Shown: piece after piece, positions 1 to 5,959 of the stretch
Numbering within the stretch: the stretch's first letter is position 1
Layout of the letters: each line of letters starts with the position of its first letter
Assembly: GCA_900753285.1 (NCBI GenBank)
Contig: CAADYN010000016.1
Location: 1 to 5,959 of the forward strand
Direction: 5' to 3'
Source of the DNA: Clostridia bacterium
GTDB taxonomy: Bacteria > Bacillota > Clostridia > Oscillospirales > CAG-272
DNA: 5,959 nt
The notes under the pieces: generated by a model
Seen by the model: only the letters and a program-made list of their open reading frames with translations
Databases searched by the model: none
What the model was told of the DNA's origin: nothing
Made by a program: the position numbers and the translations under genes

Positions 1-1233
1 CCCCCCCCCCGCAGAATCGGACACAGTCTCGAGGTACATTATCCTGCCGTCCTCAAACTCAACGTCGACGCCAAATCTGTCAGAAATAAGCCGCACGAGA
101 ATTTCCGTCTGCACCTGTCCCATGATGCGCGCGTCTATTTCACCGAAGCGTTCGTTCCAGACTATGCCGAGCAGCGGTTCTTCCTCTTCAAGCTCGCGCA
201 GCTTCGGGAGGAACGTCACGGGAGACACCTCCTTCGGCAGCTTTATTCTGTAGCTTAGAACCGGAATAAGGCTCGGGCGGCTTTCGGATTTTTCGCGTCC
301 CAGTCCCTCTCCCGCGTAGGTTTTGCTCATTCCCGTGACCGCGCATATCTCGCCTGCCGAAACCGAGTCGACCGCTTCAAATTTCGCGCCGGAATAGAGT
401 CGTATGCCGCTGACCTTTTCCGTTATCTCCTCTTCGTTCACGGTGTAGGTGATGTTCTGCCGATTTACGAGCGTTCCGCCGGTTATCTTCATGTACGTCA
501 ATCGGTTTCCCGTTGTGTCGTGACCTATCTTGTACACCTTTGCCGCAAAATCCGCCGAATATTGTCTCTCCGCGCAGTACAAGTCTATGGCTTCAAGCAG
601 CTCCTTTACTCCGTCGAGCTTCAGCCCGCTGCCGAAGAAGCACGGAAACAGCCTGCACTCTCCCACAAGACGGGCGGTCTGCTCTTTCGTTATGCTCTCT
701 CCCGCGAGGAAACAGTCAAGCAGGCTGTCGTCAAGGAGCGCGATATGCTCGTCACGTTCGGGTGAATCAAAATCAACGGCTCCGCTTCCGAGGGAGAGTG
801 TGACGTCGCGCATGACGGCGTTTTTATCGCTTCCGACGAGATCCATTTTCGTGACAAAGATAAAAGTCGGAACATTGTGTCTGCGCAGGAGTGACCAGAG
901 TGTTGTGGTATGCGCCTGAACTCCCTCGCTTCCGCTGATAACGAGCACCGCACAGTCAAGCACCGACAGCGTTCGCTCAGTCTCGGCGGAAAAATCTACG
1001 TGTCCGGGAGTGTCGAGCAGGATGATATTGCTGTCTCCGAAGTCAAGGCGCGCGGTTTTCGAGAATATGGTAATGCCGCGTTCCCTCTCAAGCTCGTGCG
1101 TGTCGAGAAATGTATTCCTTTTGTCCACTCGCCCTTGAGTTTTTATTTTTCCCGCAAGATACAGCATCCCCTCCGTCAGCGTTGTTTTTCCCGCGTCGAC
1201 ATGAGCGATTATCCCGACAACCGTCTTTTTCAT
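1..1233 (-). CDS. TetM/EF-G-like translation factor GTPase, 3'-truncated by window edge
   Basis: This is a ribosome-associated translational GTPase of the EF-G/Tet(M) superfamily, 411 codons, open at the left edge with no stop. ATG at 1231-1233 is chosen because GGAG lies 6 nt upstream and the P-loop follows at the usual distance. Motifs seen: P-loop AHVDAGKTT (10-18), switch I RGIT (52-55), switch II DTPGH (74-78), G4 TKMD (128-131, with Thr for the usual Asn) and G5-like GSG (201-203). Domain II spans about 230-310. A domain III segment at about 320-402 (GQVQTEI, then IMYLET) resembles the same region of Tet(M). Domains IV and V lie outside the window. Family members free the ribosome of tetracycline or act as uncharacterised EF-G paralogues. 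Similarity to Tet(M) looks moderate, so I would not call resistance. It has its own promoter and is separated from the upstream operon by a terminator. Confidence 0.9.
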   Translation of the reverse strand, partial: MKKTVVGIIAHVDAGKTTLTEGMLYLAGKIKTQGRVDKRNTFLDTHELERERGITIFSKTARLDFGDSNIILLDTPGHVDFSAETERTLSVLDCAVLVISGSEGVQAHTTTLWSLLRRHNVPTFIFVTKMDLVGSDKNAVMRDVTLSLGSGAVDFDSPERDEHIALLDDSLLDCFLAGESITKEQTARLVGECRLFPCFFGSGLKLDGVKELLEAIDLYCAERQYSADFAAKVYKIGHDTTGNRLTYMKITGGTLVNRQNITYTVNEEEITEKVSGIRLYSGAKFEAVDSVSAGEICAVTGMSKTYAGEGLGREKSESRPSLIPVLSYRIKLPKEVSPVTFLPKLRELEEEEPLLGIVWNERFGEIDARIMGQVQTEILVRLISDRFGVDVEFEDGRIMYLETVSDSAGGG

Positions 1234-1239
1234 TTGTTT

Positions 1240-1243
1240 CTCC
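1240..1243 (-). promoter_or_regulatory. Ribosome binding site of the TetM-like gene
   Basis: GGAG on the minus strand, 6 nt upstream of the ATG at 1233. It supports this start over internal alternatives. Confidence 0.75.
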
Positions 1244-1265
1244 AGCTTACTGTAATATTCTGTTT

Positions 1266-1274
1266 ATTATACCA
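1266..1274 (-). promoter_or_regulatory. Extended -10 promoter of the TetM-like gene
   Basis: The minus strand reads TGGTATAAT: a perfect TATAAT at 1266-1271 preceded by the TGn extension at 1272-1274. The hexamer 17 bp further upstream (1289-1294, AGATTT) is a poor -35 box, which fits reliance on the extended -10. The predicted start of transcription is near 1259, giving a leader of about 26 nt. That is too short for a Tet(M)-style attenuator. Assignment is by consensus match only. Confidence 0.7.
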
Positions 1275-1318
1275 TTTTCGAGAGGAAAAAATCTACCGAA
1301 ACATTTTGAATATTCACG

Positions 1319-1368
1319 AAAAAATGCCGTATGAGCAAGCATTCAATCACTACTCAACCGGCATTTTT
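1319..1368 (-). terminator. Rho-independent terminator after the P-type ATPase-like gene (possibly bidirectional)
   Basis: A perfect 10-bp stem, AAAAATGCCG (1359-1368) against CGGCATTTTT (1320-1329), is extended inside by TGAG/CTCA after a 2x2 mismatch. It is followed on the minus strand by a run of six T (1319-1324). The first stem bases are the last two of the TAA stop at 1367-1369, so the hairpin starts inside the stop codon. A/T tracts on both sides mean it could also stop plus-strand transcripts. It separates the clp/ATPase-like unit from the TetM-like gene. Confidence 0.85.
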
Positions 1369-4030
1369 ATTTGTTCTTATGTTTTCTCACAGCTTTAATA
1401 ATGAAGCATACAGCCGTCAACACCGCCGCGGGAACAAGTGAAAACAGTGCGCAAATCCCCGCCGCAGAACCCGAGCAGAGACGCGCTCCGAATTCGGTCA
1501 GCATGAGAAGCGACGCGAGAGCCGCCGAGAACAGCACGAAAAGCACGTCCGCGTTGTTGTATGACGACAGCTTTAACTTGGGCTTCATCACAAGCTCCGT
1601 CAACGCAAGTCCCGAGAGTATCACAGCACCCGCAAGCACGGACGCACTCTCGGCAGTCGATTTTGTGATAAGCGTCACTCCGAGCGATACAAGAGACAGC
1701 ACCGCGCCCCATACCGCTCCGAAAGCTGCGGATTTTACGGTATTCCCGCGCTTTCCGACAGCGGATTTTCCGACAGCGAAATTGTCACCGAACGCCATAA
1801 CGAGCACCGCGGTAAAGTCGAACAGCAGTCCCCATATCAGTATGAACACCGGCGACATTACTCCCACTCCGAAGCAAACCGACGCGGTCATGAGCACCAC
1901 TCTTGCGGCTTGCGACACCGTGAGATAAAACTCAGCTGAAGAGATATTGCCGAGCGCGCGTTTTGACGTTTTCAGCACACGAACAACTCCGTCAAGTCCT
2001 CCCGCAGAGTTAACCGAATCCGTATAAACCGCGGCGTCGGAGTTTCTCGCGAGAGTTTCGGGGATGTTCTTCATGCTCGACGACGCGACCGTTATGCCGT
2101 ATTCGCTCTCCGACAGCACGCCCGAGTTCCACACGCTCTTGCCGACTGCTATCACGTCATCCCCTCCGATGTTTTTCATAACGGAAGCGGAAGACGCGGC
2201 GTATTCATGCTCGCTCATCCCGTCAAACGACACTACGGCACTGTTTTCGTCGGCTTCGATGTAATTTGAAACCTTAGCGGATTTATCGAACAGACCGAGC
2301 TTTCGGAGATAATAATAATCCGCCTGCGAGTTTCTTGTGAAAAGCACGGGTGTGATTCCGTTTTGCTTTAGGAATGCGATGTTCTCCCGCGCGTATTCCT
2401 CTTCCTTCTCGGAGATAACGAAGTATCCGACAAACGTCATGTACTGGGTCAGCACGGGAAGGCGCACAAGGCCCGGGAACTGCGAAGGTCTGCGTGAGAC
2501 TGCGAGAACTCTGCCTCCGCTTATCTCATGTCTTGCGCATTCGGTGAAAATTTTCTTTTTCGTCTCGTTGTCAAGCTCAGCCGTGCCGTTTTCGGTTTCT
2601 ATCATTGTACAGCACCGCATAACGTCGTCGATATTGCCGCACGAGATTGCGTAAAGCTCGTTTTCGATGAGCACAAGAGAGGTTTCAAGTCCCATCGAGC
2701 CTTCTGCCTCATGTCCTCTGTGGTCGGCAAGTGCGCATTCTGTCTGAATATTCTTCCCGCACAGCTTTACATACGCATCGGTCGCAAGATGAACAAGCCT
2801 TTCGGGAGAGGTCATGCTCTTGACGTCTCCTCCGCTTGACAAGCCGCTCTGCATTCCGAGAGCCGCACAGGCTGCATAGTCGAGAAGTCTTTCTACGTCC
2901 TTGTTGTCTCCAATCGCCTTATCCTCGTAATATTTTCCGCCCGCTCTGCACGCCGAGAGAACCGCTTCGCCCGACTTGAAGAACGACGAGCCGCAGAACA
3001 CTATCTTTTTCGCAGCTCCTATCCCGCCGAGCTTTTCCGGTCTTCTCACTGTCGCGCGGGTGCTGTTTTTCTTCCTGCCGAGCCTGCATGAAACATCGGA
3101 GCAGTCGCGTATCGCCACGGAGAATATGATATATCCGATAACGGTGAGGAATTCGCTCATTGCCGCCGTCGCCATTGCCATGGAAGAAAGGAAAACCTCG
3201 GGCAGGCTCAAATTCTTCTGCCAGAACATGGAGACAAACGTTAGTGCCATGACGCATCCGAGCATTACAAGCGACGTCGTGCGGCTTCTCTCCCTCAGCT
3301 TTTCTATCTCGGGAATTTCAGCCGACTCTATCTCTATGCCGCCCTGCTTCATTGACACGAGAGTTTCTTCCCCGGTTGCCGCCGCGAGCATTCTCATTCT
3401 TCCGGAGAGTACAGTCGAGCCGGCAAATAGCATATTCGAGCGGAATTCACACGGCACATCGTGGCTTCCCTCGGCGAGCTTGATTACGGAATTGAACTTC
3501 TTCAGCGGAGTTTTGTTTTCCGTTATGCCCTTTTCGGTAACTGCCGCCGTGGAGTCGGACAAAACTCTGCCGTCGCACGGGACTGTATCTCCGGCTTCAA
3601 GGAAAACGATGTCCCCGGGAACAATATCGTCAGCGGAAATCATCCTAACTCTGCCGCCACGTATCACCGAAACTGACGGTATCTTAGCTCTTGCAGTTCC
3701 CTCAAGTATCGTCTCCGCGCGGATGAACGTAACGGCTCGAATGACAGCGGCTGCGACAAGAATAGCGGTGAGCCACCCTGCCTCGTAGTTTTTGTCGAAC
3801 ATTGCCGCACAAACCGCGCTTATCACAAGAAGCAGTGTAGCGATATCGAACACCGACGCTATCATTCCGGGAGAAGTGCGCAAGCCTGACGTTTTCCAGA
3901 TGGAGTTTCTGCCGTACCTTCGCCGCCTTTTTCTTACCTCACGCTCATCCAGTCCCTTATACATATCGACCGACAGTTTTTCGAGAGCTTCACTGTCCGT
4001 AAGCAGGTGCCAGTCGTTTTTTGCTTTCAT
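1367..4030 (-). CDS. P2-type cation ATPase-like membrane protein lacking the catalytic motifs (pseudoenzyme)
   Basis: This is an 887-residue inner-membrane protein with full P2 ATPase layout. It has a cation-ATPase N-domain (7-45, with W7 and GLDEREV), M1-M2 (about 57-77 and 84-102), an actuator domain (about 115-230: VPGD 137-140, GDTVPCDGR 147-155, GSTVLSGR 204-211), M3-M4 (about 252-305), a cytosolic P/N region (about 310-690) and M5-M10 (about 698-880). Catalytic signatures are replaced: DKTGT by CGSSF (346-350), TGES by TENK (170-173), KGA by SCG (463-465), TGD by TRN (565-567), GDGxNDxP by GKSVWNSG (630-637), and the DPPR region by SEKEEE (540-545). M4 PEGL reads SEFL (292-295), keeping Glu293, and M6 keeps Asp738. 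The cytosolic part looks somewhat shorter than in active pumps. It should not form the phosphoenzyme, so ATP-driven transport is unlikely. A regulatory, scaffold or sensor role is inference. Start ATG follows AAAAGGT by 8 nt. It is probably co-transcribed with the upstream clp gene. Confidence 0.9.
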   Translation of the reverse strand: MKAKNDWHLLTDSEALEKLSVDMYKGLDEREVRKRRRRYGRNSIWKTSGLRTSPGMIASVFDIATLLLVISAVCAAMFDKNYEAGWLTAILVAAAVIRAVTFIRAETILEGTARAKIPSVSVIRGGRVRMISADDIVPGDIVFLEAGDTVPCDGRVLSDSTAAVTEKGITENKTPLKKFNSVIKLAEGSHDVPCEFRSNMLFAGSTVLSGRMRMLAAATGEETLVSMKQGGIEIESAEIPEIEKLRERSRTTSLVMLGCVMALTFVSMFWQKNLSLPEVFLSSMAMATAAMSEFLTVIGYIIFSVAIRDCSDVSCRLGRKKNSTRATVRRPEKLGGIGAAKKIVFCGSSFFKSGEAVLSACRAGGKYYEDKAIGDNKDVERLLDYAACAALGMQSGLSSGGDVKSMTSPERLVHLATDAYVKLCGKNIQTECALADHRGHEAEGSMGLETSLVLIENELYAISCGNIDDVMRCCTMIETENGTAELDNETKKKIFTECARHEISGGRVLAVSRRPSQFPGLVRLPVLTQYMTFVGYFVISEKEEEYARENIAFLKQNGITPVLFTRNSQADYYYLRKLGLFDKSAKVSNYIEADENSAVVSFDGMSEHEYAASSASVMKNIGGDDVIAVGKSVWNSGVLSESEYGITVASSSMKNIPETLARNSDAAVYTDSVNSAGGLDGVVRVLKTSKRALGNISSAEFYLTVSQAARVVLMTASVCFGVGVMSPVFILIWGLLFDFTAVLVMAFGDNFAVGKSAVGKRGNTVKSAAFGAVWGAVLSLVSLGVTLITKSTAESASVLAGAVILSGLALTELVMKPKLKLSSYNNADVLFVLFSAALASLLMLTEFGARLCSGSAAGICALFSLVPAAVLTAVCFIIKAVRKHKNK

Positions 4031-4038
4031 TTCAGACT

Positions 4039-4045
4039 ACCTTTT
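4039..4045 (-). promoter_or_regulatory. Ribosome binding site of the P-type ATPase-like gene
   Basis: AAAAGGT on the minus strand within the 19-bp gap between the clp stop (4050) and the ATG at 4030, with 8 nt to the start codon. No promoter or terminator fits in the gap, which supports one transcript for both genes. Confidence 0.7.
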
Positions 4046-4049
4046 CGGT

Positions 4050-5959
4050 TTATTTTACTGTTATGCCGTTTTCGTCCGCATCAACCGTGATTTTGTCAAG
4101 CTGACCGCGTTTTGCCACGATAAGCTCTGCGATTTTGTCTTCGATTTCGCTCTGGATAAGGCGGCGCATATTTCTCGCTCCGAACTTGACGGAATACGAT
4201 TTCTTTGCGATATATTCGCGCGCGGCAGGTGTGAATTCAGATTCGATACCCTTTTTGTCAAGCACAGTGGCGAGATCCGAGAGCATGATACCCGCAATGG
4301 ACTTGAAGTTTTCCTCCGAGAGCGGGTTGAACGTGATTATTTCGTCCACGCGGTTGATAAACTCCGGTCTGAGGAAATCTTCCAGCGCGCGTCTGGTCTT
4401 GTCCTCCACCACCGCCTTCTGTGAATCGGAGAATCCGGCGCGGTTGTGGGAGTATGTGCTTCCGGCGTTCGTCGTCATTACGATAACGGTATTGGTAAAA
4501 TCCACCTGCTTGCCGTGCGAGTCAGTGATTATTCCGTCGTCCAGAATCTGGAGCAGGATATTCATAACGTCCGGGTGCGCCTTTTCAATCTCGTCAAAGA
4601 GAATGACGGAATACGGACGGCGGCGTATCTTTTCGGTGAGCTGACCCGCGTCGTCGTAGCCTACATATCCCGGAGGGGAGCCTATTATACGCGATACCGA
4701 GAACTTATCCATGAATTCGCTCATGTCAAGTCTGATGAGTGTCTCGGGTGAGGTGAAGAGATCTGCGGCGAGAACCTTGACAAGCTCCGTTTTTCCGACG
4801 CCCGTAGGTCCCGCGAAAATGAACGACACCGGCTTCTTCTTGTATGTAACTCCGGTTCTGGAGCGTCTTATTGCCCTTGCGACCGCGTCTACGGCTTCGT
4901 CCTGACCGATTATCCTCTTTTTCAGGCGTTCGTCCAGTTTTTCAAGCTTTTCGTATTCGCTCTCGGCTATGGCAGACGCCGGGACTCCAGTCCAAATCTC
5001 GATAACGTCGCAGAGGTCGTTTTCCGTCATTTTCACGTTTCCGCATATCTCGTCAAGCTCGGTCAGCCTGTTTTCTATGCGCATTTCCTCCGCTTTGAGG
5101 TCCGCGAGCTTCTTGTATCTCTCCTCCGCTTCTTCATCCGTTGCGGGAGCGTCTCCGCCGTTTATGAGAGCTTCAAGCTCGTTCATGTCGTGCTCAACCT
5201 TCACTTTTCTGTCGGCAAGCTCGTGTCTTTCGTTTATCTCGGGAGTATGCACTGATATATGCGAAGCGGCTTCGTCAATGAGGTCGATGGCTTTGTCGGG
5301 CAGGAAGCGGTCCGTGATGTATCTCTCCGAAAGCTGAGCGGCAGAGGAAAGGAGCGCGTCGGATATCTTCACGCCGTGGTAGTCCTCGTAGTATTTCTTA
5401 ATTCCGCGGAGGATGTCTACCGTATCGCTGACGGAAGGCTCGTTTACCATGACCGGCTGGAATCTTCTCTCGAGCGCGGTGTCCTTTTCAATGTACTTTC
5501 TGTATTCCGTGAGGGTCGTAGCTCCTATGACCTGAATCTCCCCTCTCGAGAGCGCGGGCTTTAGTATATTCGCGGCGTTCATGCTTCCCTCGGCGTCGCC
5601 AACACCGACAATATTGTGTACCTCGTCGATTACAAGAATGACGTTGCCCTTTGCCTTTACGTCGTTCAGCAGTCCGAGCACGCGGGATTCAAACTGTCCT
5701 CTGAACTGAGTTCCGGCTACAAGCGCGGTGAGGTCGAGCAGGCACACGTCGTGGTTTTTCAGTCTGTAGGGAACGTTTCCCGCCGCGATTTTCTCAGCGA
5801 GAGCCTCCGCTATGGCTGTTTTTCCGACTCCGGGTTCGCCTATGAGACAGGGATTGTTCTTCTGACGGCGGCAGAGTATCTGTATCACTCTTTCAAGCTC
5901 ACGGTCACGTCCGACTATTCTGTCGAGCTTGCCTTCCTTTGCCCTTTCGGTGAGGTTCG
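4050..5959 (-). CDS. ClpC-like AAA+ ATP-dependent unfoldase, 5'-truncated by window edge
   Basis: This is a cytosolic HSP100 unfoldase that threads proteins through a hexameric pore, usually into ClpP. 635 residues are visible (first full codon at 5957; stop TAA 4050-4052). The N-terminal repeat domain is outside the window. In visible-residue numbering: GKLDRIVGRDRELERV (9-24), Walker A1 GEPGVGKT (40-47), pore loop QFRG (84-87), Walker B1 with Asp111-Glu112, and an arginine-finger ERR (163-165). A short coiled middle region follows (about 230-310), then WTGVP, Walker A2 GPTGVGKT (383-390), pore GYVG (430-433), Walker B2 with Asp455-Glu456, and FRGQ- and RPEFINR-type signatures. The middle region is ClpC-sized, about half that of ClpB. 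An AGF tripeptide (507-509) sits where ClpC carries its ClpP-docking V/I/L-G-F loop. All ATPase motifs are intact. The frame is open to the edge, so GTG at 5888 is not the true start. The symbol is left blank because the N-terminus is missing. Confidence 0.93.
   Translation of the reverse strand, partial: NLTERAKEGKLDRIVGRDRELERVIQILCRRQKNNPCLIGEPGVGKTAIAEALAEKIAAGNVPYRLKNHDVCLLDLTALVAGTQFRGQFESRVLGLLNDVKAKGNVILVIDEVHNIVGVGDAEGSMNAANILKPALSRGEIQVIGATTLTEYRKYIEKDTALERRFQPVMVNEPSVSDTVDILRGIKKYYEDYHGVKISDALLSSAAQLSERYITDRFLPDKAIDLIDEAASHISVHTPEINERHELADRKVKVEHDMNELEALINGGDAPATDEEAEERYKKLADLKAEEMRIENRLTELDEICGNVKMTENDLCDVIEIWTGVPASAIAESEYEKLEKLDERLKKRIIGQDEAVDAVARAIRRSRTGVTYKKKPVSFIFAGPTGVGKTELVKVLAADLFTSPETLIRLDMSEFMDKFSVSRIIGSPPGYVGYDDAGQLTEKIRRRPYSVILFDEIEKAHPDVMNILLQILDDGIITDSHGKQVDFTNTVIVMTTNAGSTYSHNRAGFSDSQKAVVEDKTRRALEDFLRPEFINRVDEIITFNPLSEENFKSIAGIMLSDLATVLDKKGIESEFTPAAREYIAKKSYSVKFGARNMRRLIQSEIEDKIAELIVAKRGQLDKITVDADENGITVK

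Noticed and set aside
1..1233. A confident call as a tetracycline resistance gene
   Set aside because: Only the GTPase core and domains II-III are visible, which are shared with EF-G paralogues. The drug-site domain is absent from the window.
910..1398. 162-codon plus-strand open frame
   Set aside because: It crosses the TetM-like start, its promoter and the terminator on the opposite strand. The GTPase reading has clear motifs and this one has none.
2976..3788. 270-codon plus-strand open frame
   Set aside because: It is wholly antisense to the P-type ATPase-like gene, its translation has no recognisable domain and is Ser/Thr/Pro-rich as expected for a shadow frame.
1367..4030. The ATPase-like gene as a plain decaying pseudogene
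   Set aside because: There are 887 codons without a stop or frameshift, a good ribosome binding site, a terminator, and conserved structural motifs and membrane helices. Loss is confined mainly to catalytic positions.
4050..5888. Clp-like protein starting at the GTG at 5886-5888
   Set aside because: The frame stays open to the window edge, and the upstream residues (NLTERAKEGKLDRIVGRD) match the conserved Clp sequence before this point, so the GTG is an internal Val.
1..5959. tRNA, rRNA, CRISPR array, insertion sequence or phage attachment site
   Set aside because: I saw no repeat-spacer pattern, transposase, terminal inverted repeats or RNA-gene signatures. The window is almost fully occupied by three genes.

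Overview
The window reads as ordinary chromosomal bacterial DNA. It has mid-range GC (roughly half by eye), tight gene packing, Shine-Dalgarno-led starts and a sigma-A type promoter. The protein families suggest Bacillota, most likely an uncultured gut or rumen Clostridia (Oscillospiraceae/Ruminococcaceae-like). That placement is inferred from family resemblance and was not computed. All three genes lie on the minus strand, so transcription runs from high to low coordinates.

Layout from right to left: (1) 4050-5959 is the C-terminal part of a ClpC-like two-ring AAA+ unfoldase whose 5' end lies outside the window. (2) After a 19-bp gap with a clear ribosome binding site comes an 887-residue, ten-helix membrane protein (1367-4030) with the complete architecture of a P2-type cation ATPase. 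(3) A stem-loop terminator (1319-1368) overlaps its stop codon. (4) An extended -10 promoter (about 1266-1274) and a ribosome binding site drive a TetM/EF-G-like translation-factor GTPase (1-1233), which runs off the left edge after 411 codons. There is no gene-free stretch longer than about 135 bases.

The notable finding is the second gene. The fold landmarks of a P-type ATPase are kept: N-terminal domain, actuator-domain VPGD and GDxVPxDGR motifs, ten membrane helices, and the membrane Glu in M4 and Asp in M6. Every catalytic signature I could align is gone. The phosphorylated Asp of DKTGT is Cys, TGES is TENK, TGD is TRN, GDGxNDxP is GKSVWNSG, and the KGA and DPPR motifs are also lost. The 887 codons are uninterrupted, so this looks like a maintained pseudoenzyme and not a decaying gene. 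It is probably co-transcribed with the Clp unfoldase, which itself has all its ATPase motifs. A catalytically dead P-type ATPase paired with a Clp unfoldase is the best candidate here for an undescribed system. Its function cannot be read from the sequence.

The TetM-like gene has its own promoter behind the terminator, so it is probably a separate transcription unit.
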